A program made the position numbers and the translations under genes. A model generated the notes under the pieces. The model made no database searches, was not told the origin of the DNA, and saw only the letters and a list, made by a program, of their open reading frames with translations. A stretch of 61,299 bases of DNA, taken from assembly GCA_964403325.1 (NCBI GenBank), contig CAYOFO010000001.1, positions 1 to 61,299 of the forward strand, in the 5' to 3' direction. Shown piece after piece: positions 50,349 through 58,430 of this stretch; position 1 is the first letter of the stretch, and each line of letters starts with the position of its first letter. Source of the DNA: CAZQNF01 sp964403325 (GTDB lineage Bacteria; Patescibacteriota; Patescibacteriia; Magasanikbacterales; GWA2-37-8).

Positions 50349-51270
50349 TATTATTATTGCGAGTTATAATCGCAGCGAAAAATTGTATACTTGTTTGCAG
50401 AGTTTGGTATGTCAAGAGGGGATTGAATATGAGGTGGTGGTAGTGGACGATGGTTCTACGGATGATACGCAAGCTATGCTTCGAGCCAATTTTTTGCCGC
50501 CGTTGTTTCGTTCAATCCGTCTCGATAAAAATTATGGCGCTTACTACGCTCGTAATGTTGGTATTGATGCGGCCCAAGGGGAGTGGATACTTATTTGGGA
50601 TAGTGATGATATTTTGTATCCGGAAGCGTTGCGCCAGCTAGTCGGGGTCGCAATACGCGAGACAAGTGTGGGTATGGTTTATGCGCCGGCTGATTTTTTT
50701 CGTCAGGATAAGCGAGAGACACATGCTCAACGGCTGAGCGGCTGGGTGAGCTATGCAGAAATTTTACAGGGAAAAATACCTAAAAACGATGTGGTGATTT
50801 TGGTGCGAAAAAATACAATTGGCGATATTCGTTTTTATGGCCCGAATTTGGATTTTAGTTTTTACTTAGCAGTCGCTCAACAGACAAAAATGTACCACTT
50901 GAATATCGTTTTAGGAAAAGTTTTTTTATTGTCGGATGCTCTTTCGGAGACCCTCAAAAGACGGGTGCCAAATAGTGAAAAATCTATTCTGCGAGCGCGG
51001 GGCTTGCAGAAGTTTTTAGCTCTGGCGGGTAGTGATTTAAAAAAATACGCGCCGGAGCGGTATTATAATTGTACTTATGGTGCGTCCCTTGGTTTTATAT
51101 TGGCGGACAAGCTCAATTTGGCGCGGTTTTTTGCCGCCGAAACCTGGCGTGGCCGAAAACGAGTGAGTGATTTACTCATTCTTTTTGGAGCCTATTTTCC
51201 CTTGGCATCTATTATGCTGCGTTTGAGTTTTAAACTCAAAAAAATATTTTTGAAAAAAATAAATACTTAG
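50335..51270 (+). CDS. Glycosyltransferase, GT2 family
   Basis: A 311-residue GT-A enzyme. MPLVSIIIASYNRSEKLYTC at the start, VVVVDDGSTDDTQAML near 36, NYGAYYARNVGIDAAQGEWI near 66 and the metal site IWDSDDIL near 89 are the GT2 signature set. It inverts the anomeric centre while adding a sugar from a nucleotide donor. The C-terminal 100 residues are helical with a basic, hydrophobic end (RLSFKLKKIFLKKI) that may touch the membrane. The only GT2 in a locus of GT4 enzymes. Confidence 0.85.
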   Translation: MPLVSIIIASYNRSEKLYTCLQSLVCQEGIEYEVVVVDDGSTDDTQAMLRANFLPPLFRSIRLDKNYGAYYARNVGIDAAQGEWILIWDSDDILYPEALRQLVGVAIRETSVGMVYAPADFFRQDKRETHAQRLSGWVSYAEILQGKIPKNDVVILVRKNTIGDIRFYGPNLDFSFYLAVAQQTKMYHLNIVLGKVFLLSDALSETLKRRVPNSEKSILRARGLQKFLALAGSDLKKYAPERYYNCTYGASLGFILADKLNLARFFAAETWRGRKRVSDLLILFGAYFPLASIMLRLSFKLKKIFLKKINT

Positions 51271-51284
51271 TATTAATTTTTTGT

Positions 51285-51968
51285 ATGTTGGCAAATAATC
51301 AAACTTATTTTAAACAGCATGTGGCTGAATACGAAGCTTCTTATTTGCGCACCGACGAGGAGGTTTTAGTTCGGCGGTATTTTGTCAATACTCAGGGAAA
51401 ATTATTGGTTTTGGGCTGTGGTGCTGGACGAACATTACGACCACTCCATGAAATGGGGTTTGCAGTGACAGGAGTGGATTTTGTTCCGGAAATGGTAGCG
51501 GCTGCCAAATTGGCACTGGCACTTTTGCCGGTTGCTGTAGAACAAATGGATGCGGCGCAATTAGGATTTGCTGACCAGAGTTTTGACTATGTGTTTTTTC
51601 CGTTTCATGGCATTGATTATGTAACTCCGGATATTTATGCGGCTGTAAAAGAGGCGGCTCGAGTTTTACGGCCAAACGGGGTATTTATTTTTAATTCGCA
51701 TAATCGTTTTTTTCTCAAAAAACTCCATTGTCTTTTTTCCGGTCCGGTGGCGGAATATAGTGGTCTTTTAACATACCGGACACTGGGTTGGTGGGAAAAA
51801 AGGAAAATGAGAGCTTATTTTAAGGGTGTGCAGGTGAAGCAGCGCATCAGCCTGCTGCCTTGGCGCGAGGCCAATTGGAAAGATCGGTTGTATAAATTAC
51901 TCCCTTTTCTCAATAAATCGACTTATTTTGTTTGCAAAAACCCATTGGTGGCAAAAAAGTCAGTTTAG
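51285..51968 (+). CDS. SAM-dependent methyltransferase (class I)
   Basis: A 227-residue methyltransferase: KLLVLGCGAGRTLRPLHEMG is motif I near residue 38, VTGVDFVPEMVAAAK the beta 2 end, FDYVFFPFHGIDYV motif IV and AARVLRPNGVFIFNSHNRF the post-motif. The C-terminal third, with Trp and basic residues (GWWEKRKMRAYFKGVQVKQR), could contact the acceptor glycan. It is the last gene in the co-directional run and overlaps the convergent flippase gene by four bases. Confidence 0.85.
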   Translation: MLANNQTYFKQHVAEYEASYLRTDEEVLVRRYFVNTQGKLLVLGCGAGRTLRPLHEMGFAVTGVDFVPEMVAAAKLALALLPVAVEQMDAAQLGFADQSFDYVFFPFHGIDYVTPDIYAAVKEAARVLRPNGVFIFNSHNRFFLKKLHCLFSGPVAEYSGLLTYRTLGWWEKRKMRAYFKGVQVKQRISLLPWREANWKDRLYKLLPFLNKSTYFVCKNPLVAKKSV

Positions 51969-53233
51969 CGAGGATGGCGAAAAAGAAGATAGCTTATTAA
52001 GAGGCTGTCTCCTACTTTTAAAATGATGTAGGAGATTAAAAGACCTTTTACTCCGTACCAATAAATAAAAGGAAAACTGATAAAAATATTGACGGCGGTA
52101 TCAAAGATATTAATAATATACTGCTCTTTGATAAGTCGTTTGGCGGATAAAATAGAACTCAGTAGTATATTTATGCCGGTAAAAATAAGCGAAGGTGCAT
52201 ACAACTGGGAAAGGCCAATAGCTTCGGGATACTTAACAAAGAAGGTGTTGTACAGAAAAGGGGCTAGCAAGATATAAAGAATTATGCCCACACTCAAGAA
52301 GCTGATAAATGGAAAAATTTTTTTGGCGAAACTTGTTAAATGCATGATTTTCCATTTGTCTTGAGAGAATTTTTGAATAAAAATATTGCTGATGCCGGCG
52401 AGTAGTCCGCGGACTTGTTCGACGGGAGCAATGGCAATGGCGCACAAAGCAATGCTCGCCGGTCCCAAAAAATGAAATAAGGCTATTTGCTGGATATATC
52501 CGGTGATTAAACTGGCAATTTTCATGACGCTCAGGTGTTTCCCGTAGGTGAGGGCACTGGGGTCGGAAATGCTGTTTGGGTTGACTAGTTTTTTGGTGCG
52601 CAGATAAAAAAACAGGCGCAAAAAAAAGTTGAGGGCAAAATAACAAAAAACAATGATAAAAATATTTTTGGTAAGAATAATGGTTGTTGCAATTCCCAGT
52701 GCAAAGCAGATTTTAAGTATGCTGTCGTAAACGACACTGGTTTTAAAGAGTCCTTTCCCATTTAAAAAAGAAGTAAACAGGTATAAGGGATCAAAAATAG
52801 GCGTAAAAAGAGCACAAATGAGGATGAGTAAAGCTAAAACCGCGTTGTGTTGAAAAAAATAATAGGTGCTCGCTATTATTCCCGAGAGGAGTCCAAGTAG
52901 TCCCCACCGTACTTTTTTGGTAAAAATAGTGTTGAGTGTTTGGTCGTAACCCCGGGCAACGGAATTGAGGAGGGCGTTGTTGGCGCCGCTGAGAGTAAAA
53001 ATAGTGAGCAGGCCGGTAATGGTGCCGGTGATGTATTTGTAGAGGCCAAAATTTTCTTTGGAAAGAAAGTGGGCAAAGGCAATGGAAATCGCAAAACTGG
53101 CGAGACTGGATACAAACTGTCCAATAGTCAGCCAAAAACTATTGGTAATAAAATAGGTGATATTTATCTGCGTATATTTTTGTAAAAGCGCCAGATTAGA
53201 GGATATTTTTTCTCGCAACAGGTTCAAAAACAT
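51965..53233 (-). CDS. Wzx-type polysaccharide flippase (MATE/MOP superfamily)
   Basis: A 422-residue membrane protein with about twelve helices and a family-typical early segment (FWLTIGQFVSSLASFAISIA, FAHFLSKENFGLYKYI). Central segment ALTYGKHLSVMKIASLITGY and later LLAGISNIFIQKFSQ fit the polysaccharide-biosynthesis (Polysacc_synt) group. It would move lipid-linked glycans from the inner to the outer face, feeding the two ligases upstream. It is the only gene in this part on the minus strand and lies convergent with the operon. Confidence 0.8.
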   Translation of the reverse strand: MFLNLLREKISSNLALLQKYTQINITYFITNSFWLTIGQFVSSLASFAISIAFAHFLSKENFGLYKYITGTITGLLTIFTLSGANNALLNSVARGYDQTLNTIFTKKVRWGLLGLLSGIIASTYYFFQHNAVLALLILICALFTPIFDPLYLFTSFLNGKGLFKTSVVYDSILKICFALGIATTIILTKNIFIIVFCYFALNFFLRLFFYLRTKKLVNPNSISDPSALTYGKHLSVMKIASLITGYIQQIALFHFLGPASIALCAIAIAPVEQVRGLLAGISNIFIQKFSQDKWKIMHLTSFAKKIFPFISFLSVGIILYILLAPFLYNTFFVKYPEAIGLSQLYAPSLIFTGINILLSSILSAKRLIKEQYIINIFDTAVNIFISFPFIYWYGVKGLLISYIILKVGDSLLISYLLFRHPR

Positions 53234-53299
53234 AGAAGTGAAGAGGTTAGAAGCTGCCTCATACTAACATTTTTGACTCTTTCCGACAATTGCAGTGTA

Positions 53300-53327
53300 T
53301 TGTAATATTTAGTTTTTTCGCTATAAT
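53300..53327 (+). promoter_or_regulatory. Sigma-70-type promoter for the nucleotide-sugar dehydrogenase genes
   Basis: TATAAT at 53322-53327 is a perfect -10; TTGTAA at 53300-53305 with 16 bases between is a weaker -35. The start codon is 29 bases downstream of the -10 element. Confidence 0.55.
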
Positions 53328-53356
53328 AGAGGGCATTCATATTAAATAGCAGGTTT

Positions 53357-54754
53357 ATGAAAATCCTTTATATAGGCGGTGGGTTTGTGGGAGCGTGCAG
53401 CGCAGCTGTCTCGGCCGATTCTGGTCATGATACACTGGTTTATGATATTGACGCCCAAAAAGTAGCCAAGCTGAGTAGTGGTAATCCTGTAGAGATAGCC
53501 TCTTGTTTGCACGAAGAAGGCCTGGCAGACCTTATTATTCGCAGTAAACAACGCCTCACTTTTACCAATGATATTACTTTGGTGGAGACGTGGGCAAAAG
53601 AGGTGGATGCTGTTTTTGTATGCGTACCAACTCCAGAAAAGCCGGGTAGTCAAGGTGAAACTGATTTGAAATTTTATGAAAAAGCAGTAGCATTAATTGG
53701 GCCCATATTAGTAATGGGTCAACAAAAACGTCAAGAGCAAAAAAGAATTATTATTATCAATAAAAGTACAGTTCCGGTACAAATGATTGATTTTACCAAA
53801 GAATTATTTGTTCAGCATGGCTTGACGAACTTTGGGATTGTTTCTAATCCGGAATTTCTTATTGAAGGTAAAGCGGTGGAAGGTTCGATTCATCCGGATC
53901 GAGTGGTGGTAGGCGCAGAATGCGAAGAAGATTTTAAGATCATGCGCCAAGTTTATCAGCGTTTTTACGATTCTGTTAACGTAAAATACATCGAGGTTAA
54001 TCCTTACGAAGCTTCCGCCGCTAAACTCCTGGCCAATTTTTTGTTGTTTAGTCGAATTGTAATGGCTTACGATGTAGTAGGTCGGGTCGCGGAGATTTTC
54101 CCGGGCTTGAACTACGAAAAAATACGCCATATTTTAGTAACAGAACCACGTATTGGCAGTTGGGGATTTTATAACAGTCTCTATTCGGGTGGCAGTTGTT
54201 TTACCAAAGATGCGGCTTCGCTCGCGCACCAAATGGAAGAAATGGGTGCAAATGCCAGTATTGTACGCAATGTAATTGATGCGAATGTATTTCAGCTTGA
54301 TCATTTTTTTAATCGCTCAGTTGAAGCCGGCTTTGATTGGAAGGATAAGACAGTGGCTGTACTGGGGCTTGCTTTTAAACAAAATACCAATGATATTCGT
54401 AATTCTGGAGCCATTATGATGGTGGAAAAACTGCTGGGTGCTGGTGTCAAAAAAATTCAGGTTTATGATCCGGTGGCCATGCCAGAAACTAAAAATTACT
54501 TTTCGGTAGAAAAAAATCCACTGAACGAAAAAATTATTTACGCTGCCGATGAAGCGCAAGCATTGAAAGGAACGGAAGCCTTGGTAATTTGTACCGATTG
54601 GCAACAGTTTAAAACGTTGCCGACCCTTATTCGTAGTAGTTTAAAAGCACCATACCTTATTATGGATGGTCGGCGCATACTGGTAACTGGTTTTGAAGAT
54701 TTAAAAATGGCCGGGTTCACAGTTATTTCCGTCGGGTCGCCAACATTTAACTAA
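53357..54754 (+). CDS. ugd: UDP-glucose/nucleotide-sugar 6-dehydrogenase
   Basis: A 465-residue enzyme of the UDP-glucose/GDP-mannose dehydrogenase family. NAD site MKILYIGGGFVGACSAAVSA, then VCVPTPEKPG, STVPVQMIDFTKELF, NPEFLIEGKAVEGSIHPDRV and YSGGSCFTKDAASLAHQM, in which the Cys is the catalytic thiol; LGLAFKQNTNDIRNSGAIMM follows. It oxidises the 6-position twice to give UDP-glucuronate or a related acid, using NAD in the cytoplasm. It could feed the UDP-xylose synthase at 40494. Inserted residues near 110-130 (MGQQKRQEQKRIIIINK) are unusual. Two genes of this family stand side by side here. Confidence 0.8.
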   Translation: MKILYIGGGFVGACSAAVSADSGHDTLVYDIDAQKVAKLSSGNPVEIASCLHEEGLADLIIRSKQRLTFTNDITLVETWAKEVDAVFVCVPTPEKPGSQGETDLKFYEKAVALIGPILVMGQQKRQEQKRIIIINKSTVPVQMIDFTKELFVQHGLTNFGIVSNPEFLIEGKAVEGSIHPDRVVVGAECEEDFKIMRQVYQRFYDSVNVKYIEVNPYEASAAKLLANFLLFSRIVMAYDVVGRVAEIFPGLNYEKIRHILVTEPRIGSWGFYNSLYSGGSCFTKDAASLAHQMEEMGANASIVRNVIDANVFQLDHFFNRSVEAGFDWKDKTVAVLGLAFKQNTNDIRNSGAIMMVEKLLGAGVKKIQVYDPVAMPETKNYFSVEKNPLNEKIIYAADEAQALKGTEALVICTDWQQFKTLPTLIRSSLKAPYLIMDGRRILVTGFEDLKMAGFTVISVGSPTFN

Positions 54755-54768
54755 TATATTATATTTTT

Positions 54769-56070
54769 ATGATTCATTTTTCGTCTCTCGAAAATCGTCA
54801 GGAAAAAATTGCCGTGGTTGGTTTGGGGTATGTTGGCTTGCCGCTGGCTGTAGCTTTATCACGTCATTTTCAAGTGGTGGGTTTTGATGTCAATAAAGAA
54901 AGAATTGGTAGTTTGCAATCGGCCGTCGACAAAACTGGCGAAGTTTCAGAAAATGATCTCAAAAATTCATCTCTTATCTATGCCTTTGACCCAGCATGCT
55001 TGAAGGAGTGCAAATTTCTTATTGTGGCCGTGCCAACACCGGTGCGTGAAGGGAATATTCCAGATCTGGGACTGGTAGAAAGAGCGAGTGCCATGATTGG
55101 CCAAAATTTGGGTGAGGGCAGTATTGTTGTCTATGAATCAACCGTTTATCCGGGCGTGACCGAAGATATTTGTTTGCCGATTATTGAAAAGCAGTCAGGG
55201 TTTAAAGCTGGGGTTGGATTTAAACTCGGTTATTCGCCAGAACGCATTAACCCGGGCGATAAGGAACATACCATTCATACGGTTACCAAGATCGTGTCTG
55301 GTATGGATGCCGAAACCCTTGAGGTAGTAAGTAAAGTATACAGTAAAATTACGAAAGTTTACGAAGCTTCGAGTATAAAAGTGGCGGAAGCGGCTAAGGT
55401 TATCGAGAATACGCAGCGTGATGTAAATATTGCGCTTATGAATGAGCTGGCCGTTATTTTCTCCAAAATGGACATTAGTACTTACGAAGTTCTCAAAGCA
55501 GCCGGCACCAAATGGAACTTTTTACCGTTTACCCCAGGGTTGGTCGGCGGACACTGCATTGGTGTTGATCCCTATTATTTAACATATAAAGCGGAAACCT
55601 TGGGCTACCACCCAGAAGTTATTCTCTCAGGCCGTAAAATTAACGATGGGATGGGCACTTGGATTGTCAGTGAAGTCTTTAAAAAAATGATCCAAGCCGG
55701 AAAAAATTTGAAGGAAGCGAAGATTTTACTCATCGGTATGACATTTAAAGAAAATGTACCGGATGTGCGCAATGCACGTAGTTTTGATATTTATAAAGAA
55801 ATTGTAAGCTATGGTATTACCCCAGATGTTTACGATCCGATGGCAGATGCCAAAGATGTAAAACATGAGTATGATATTGATCTCGTAACAAAAGAAAAAT
55901 TAAACAGTTATGATGCAGTATTTGTAGCAGTTTCCCATGCGGAAATTAAAAACATGTCTCTCGCTGAATGGCAAAAGATGCTCAAACCAAAAGCCTTTGT
56001 TGCTGATATTAAAAATGTTCTTAAAAAAGATGATATAGAAAAGCAGGGTTGGGTTTATTGGACGCTGTAA
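54769..56070 (+). CDS. UDP-N-acetyl-hexosamine dehydrogenase (WbpO/TviB-like)
   Basis: A 433-residue second member of the nucleotide-sugar dehydrogenase family, of the TviB/WbpO type. NAD site IAVVGLGYVGLPLAVALS, then AVPTPVREGNIPDL, ESTVYPGVTEDICLPIIEK, GYSPERINPGDKEHTIH and FTPGLVGGHCIGVDPYYLTY, with the catalytic Cys; MTFKENVPDVRNARSFDIYK follows. This set is characteristic of enzymes that oxidise UDP-GlcNAc or UDP-GalNAc to the uronic acid. Begins 14 bases after the first dehydrogenase; paired with the epimerase at 56390 it would make UDP-GalNAcA, as in Vi-antigen pathways. Confidence 0.85.
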   Translation: MIHFSSLENRQEKIAVVGLGYVGLPLAVALSRHFQVVGFDVNKERIGSLQSAVDKTGEVSENDLKNSSLIYAFDPACLKECKFLIVAVPTPVREGNIPDLGLVERASAMIGQNLGEGSIVVYESTVYPGVTEDICLPIIEKQSGFKAGVGFKLGYSPERINPGDKEHTIHTVTKIVSGMDAETLEVVSKVYSKITKVYEASSIKVAEAAKVIENTQRDVNIALMNELAVIFSKMDISTYEVLKAAGTKWNFLPFTPGLVGGHCIGVDPYYLTYKAETLGYHPEVILSGRKINDGMGTWIVSEVFKKMIQAGKNLKEAKILLIGMTFKENVPDVRNARSFDIYKEIVSYGITPDVYDPMADAKDVKHEYDIDLVTKEKLNSYDAVFVAVSHAEIKNMSLAEWQKMLKPKAFVADIKNVLKKDDIEKQGWVYWTL

Positions 56071-56389
56071 AACAAGATGCAAAATTCAGATAGAAAAATA
56101 CATTTTAAGCTTTTAGCTGTTAGGTTTAAAATTTTTGCTCATTGTCATGGCGAGGAGCGAAGTGACCTACCTGCTAGCAAACATAAAAACAATTGACGGT
56201 AAAGTTTTCTCATAGCTCACAGCTAAATACTTAATACATAATTCGTTATTTAAAATTCAAATTCAACACCTCAAAGCTAAAAGCTCCTAGCCCACAGCTC
56301 ATCCTTGGCACCTAAAACCTAACCACTAAAACCTAACCACTAAAACCTGAAACCTTAATTTTTAATTCTAAATACTTTGTTCATATCGT
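56071..56389. repeat. 319-base spacer with a dispersed-repeat-like element and a short tandem repeat
   Basis: No gene. At 56144-56166 the sequence GTCATGGCGAGGAGCGAAGT has GTCA and TGAC ends and resembles GCGAGGAGCGAAG elements scattered in many bacterial genomes. At 56312-56353 a 14-base unit CTAAAACCTAACCA is repeated almost three times. Phrases such as AGCTCACAGCTAA recur. It separates the dehydrogenase from its probable partner epimerase. Confidence 0.55.
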
Positions 56390-57304
56390 ATGTCTCATTA
56401 TCTTGTAACCGGGGGGGCTGGTTTTATTGGTACTAATCTTGTGAAACAGCTTTTGGCTGAAGGACACCAGGTGCGTGTTATTGATAGTTACGCCGGTGGG
56501 AAAAAGCCTGAGCGTTTTCAAGCCGGAGCTGAGTATGTTGAAGGGGATGTTCGATCAAAAACAGACCTGGATAAAGTGTGTGTCGGAATTGATGGAATTT
56601 TTCACCTAGCTGCTTTGCCGCGAGTTATCTTTTCCATAGAAAATCCGGTGGAAACGCACGATGTAAACGTAAATGGTACCTTAAATGTTTTGCTCGCAGC
56701 AAAAGAACATAAGATTAAACGGGTGGTTTTTGCTACTTCATCCTCTGCCTATGGTGATCAAGAAGTTTTTCCACTCAAGGAAGACGGGGTGATTAAAAAA
56801 CCTTTAAGTCCTTATGCGCTCCACAAGCTTATCGGTGAGGAGTATTGTCGATTATTTAGTAATTTATATGGACTTGAAACAGTATCTTTATGTTTTTTTA
56901 ATGTCTACGGGCCATATTTTGATCCGGAAGGCGCCTATGCTTTAGTAATTGGTAGATTTTTAAAACAGAGGAAAGATAACTTGCCGATGACTATTCGTGG
57001 GGACGGCGAAATGTACCGTGATTATACGCACGTGTTTGATATCGTGCGCGCTAATATTCTCGCCATGACCAAAGACACGGTAGGGAAGGGAGAAGTTATT
57101 AATGTGGGTAATGGTCATCCGCATTCGGTAAATGAACTGGTAAAAATGATTGGCGGCGAGTATGTATTTGTGCCGGCTTTGCCGGGGGAAGCCAAATTTA
57201 CCCATGCGGATAATACGAAAGCAAGAGAACTGTTGGGTTGGCAGCCGACGATTGCACTTGAAGATGGGGTGAAGCAGCTTAAAAAAGAGTATGGGGTGGA
57301 ATAA
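56390..57304 (+). CDS. NAD-dependent UDP-sugar 4-epimerase (GalE/WbpP-like)
   Basis: A 304-residue extended short-chain dehydrogenase: NAD site VTGGAGFIGTNLVKQLL, DVRSKTDLDKV, HLAALPRVIFSIENPVETHD, catalytic Ser in ATSSSAYGD and the YxxxK pair in SPYALHKLIGEEY, then NVYGPYFDPEG. ALPRV(x)FS and the NVYGP form suit epimerases of the WbpP/TviC kind that work on N-acetylated or acidic UDP sugars. With the TviB-like enzyme it could make UDP-GalNAcA. The spacer repeats separate the two, but both read the same way. A hairpin follows. Confidence 0.8.
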   Translation: MSHYLVTGGAGFIGTNLVKQLLAEGHQVRVIDSYAGGKKPERFQAGAEYVEGDVRSKTDLDKVCVGIDGIFHLAALPRVIFSIENPVETHDVNVNGTLNVLLAAKEHKIKRVVFATSSSAYGDQEVFPLKEDGVIKKPLSPYALHKLIGEEYCRLFSNLYGLETVSLCFFNVYGPYFDPEGAYALVIGRFLKQRKDNLPMTIRGDGEMYRDYTHVFDIVRANILAMTKDTVGKGEVINVGNGHPHSVNELVKMIGGEYVFVPALPGEAKFTHADNTKARELLGWQPTIALEDGVKQLKKEYGVE

Positions 57305-57320
57305 TTTTGGTAAAAAAATA

Positions 57321-57349
57321 AACCGCCTTTATTTATAATAAAGGCGGTT
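57321..57349. terminator. Bidirectional hairpin terminator
   Basis: AACCGCCTTTAT and its complement form a perfect 12-bp stem with a five-base loop, between the epimerase gene and the convergent small gene at 57394. Confidence 0.75.
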
Positions 57350-57393
57350 ATAAAATTAATAGAGCAGTGATTTGCTTGTTGAGAGAAATTGTC

Positions 57394-57606
57394 TTATTTT
57401 TTTCTTCTCTCTCTTTCCTCTCTTTCTTTTTTATTGTGTTCAGCTACTTGTTTCGCTAGCCATACGGCGTTAGCACCGATTGCCCGTTGATCAAAAATCA
57501 AGTTGGGGTGCAAAACTGGTCGAATGGTGACCTGTAGAGGGTCTGTCTCAGCAGGTTGTTTTTGAGGAATGGTTGCTTCTTCGGGTATAAAAGAGCGTCT
57601 TTCCAT
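57394..57606 (-). CDS. Small hypothetical protein, 70 residues
   Basis: A 70-residue protein with a Pro-rich start (MERRSFIPEEATIPQKQPAE), a middle VTIRPVLHPNLIFDQRAIGA and a highly charged tail (EHNKKEREERERRKK). No family is recognised. It starts downstream of the L27 gene with a terminator hairpin between them, so it needs its own promoter, or readthrough. The basic tail may bind RNA or be disordered. It could be spurious. Confidence 0.45.
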   Translation of the reverse strand: MERRSFIPEEATIPQKQPAETDPLQVTIRPVLHPNLIFDQRAIGANAVWLAKQVAEHNKKEREERERRKK

Positions 57607-57633
57607 ATAGATAGAATGAATAGTATGCTTAAT

Positions 57634-57662
57634 AAAAAACCGCTCGGAAAAAGCGGTTTTTT
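57634..57662 (-). terminator. Terminator after rpmA
   Basis: AAAAAACCGCT and AGCGGTTTTTT form an 11-bp stem with a seven-base loop and T-runs on both strands, six bases beyond the L27 stop codon. Confidence 0.85.
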
Positions 57663-57667
57663 GAAAT

Positions 57668-57946
57668 TTATGCGCTCACCACGTTGGCGTATTTGGCAGT
57701 TTTAAGAGTGCCGTCAAAGCGAAGGCGTTTGCGGTTGGTGAATTTGACGGTGCCATTAACAAGTGAGAGTAAGGTGTCGTCACCGCCACGTTTGACATTT
57801 TTACCAGCATGGATTTTGGTACCGCGTTGGCGAACGATAATCATGCCTTTTTTGATAACTTGGCCATCATGGATTTTGATACCAAGGCGTTTTGATCGGG
57901 AATCGCGACCCAGTTGGGTAGAGCCACCGGCTTTCTTATGAGACAT
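57668..57946 (-). CDS. rpmA: Ribosomal protein L27
   Basis: A 92-residue 50S subunit protein with the full family pattern: MSHKKAGGSTQLGRDSRSKR, IIVRQRGTKIHAGKNVKRGG, DDTLLSLVNGTVKFTNRKRL. The conserved N-terminus starts directly after Met, without the cleavable extension of Firmicutes. L27 places its N-terminus near the peptidyl-transferase centre. Its usual partner, L21, is not next to it in this window. Transcribed from a perfect consensus promoter at 57991-58019 and ended by the hairpin at 57634. Confidence 0.95.
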   Translation of the reverse strand: MSHKKAGGSTQLGRDSRSKRLGIKIHDGQVIKKGMIIVRQRGTKIHAGKNVKRGGDDTLLSLVNGTVKFTNRKRLRFDGTLKTAKYANVVSA

Positions 57947-57990
57947 ATGCGTGTCTAAAAATCAGAAAATTTAAAGTAATATGTAGGTAA

Positions 57991-58019
57991 ATTATACGGG
58001 ATAAGAGAAATATTGTCAA
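57991..58019 (-). promoter_or_regulatory. Perfect consensus sigma-70 promoter for rpmA
   Basis: On the minus strand TTGACA (58014-58019), a 17-base spacer and TATAAT (57991-57996). It fits the consensus at all twelve positions and lies 45 bases before the start codon. Confidence 0.9.
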
Positions 58020-58041
58020 TAGGGCTAAGGTTTGTTATTAT
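58013..58041 (+). promoter_or_regulatory. Divergent promoter for the ftsW unit
   Basis: TTGTCA at 58013-58018 and TATTAT at 58036-58041 with 17 bases between. Its -35 element overlaps that of the rpmA promoter on the other strand almost base for base, so polymerase can occupy only one at a time. Confidence 0.65.
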
Positions 58042-58074
58042 TACTAAATATTCAAGGTTAAATCGACTAACAGT

Positions 58075-58425
58075 ATGTTGTACAGATGGAAAAATTTTTT
58101 TAAGAATCGCTTTATTGTAAGCGTTTTTTTTATGTCAGTGGCGCTGTGGTTGGCTGAAATGGCGGACATTTTTTTTCGATTGAAAGCGCGTGGTTCAGTA
58201 TTTTTGCATTATGATGTGGTCATGGGGGTTAACTTACAGGGGCAGTGGTGGGAAATGTATTATTTGCCGCTCGGCGGAGCCGTCATACTCGCTGTCAATA
58301 CCGGACTCGCATTTGTGTTCTATCCGAAAAATAAGCTGCTCGGCACCGTTATTGTGGCCATCACGGCTGTTTTAGAGCTCATATTACTGGTATCTATTCG
58401 TTTGATTGTGAATATTAACCTGTAA
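58075..58425 (+). CDS. Small membrane protein, unknown function
   Basis: A 116-residue protein with three likely membrane helices: near 12-32 (RFIVSVFFMSVALWLAEMAD), 62-82 (YLPLGGAVILAVNTGLAFVF) and 90-112 (LGTVIVAITAVLELILLVSI). A loop of about 25 residues between helix 1 and 2 (HYDVVMGVNLQGQWWEMYY) faces outward if the N-terminus is inside. No family is recognised. It precedes ftsW by five bases in the same transcript, so a role at the division site or in envelope synthesis is possible. Confidence 0.65.
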   Translation: MLYRWKNFFKNRFIVSVFFMSVALWLAEMADIFFRLKARGSVFLHYDVVMGVNLQGQWWEMYYLPLGGAVILAVNTGLAFVFYPKNKLLGTVIVAITAVLELILLVSIRLIVNINL

Positions 58426-58430
58426 AGTGT

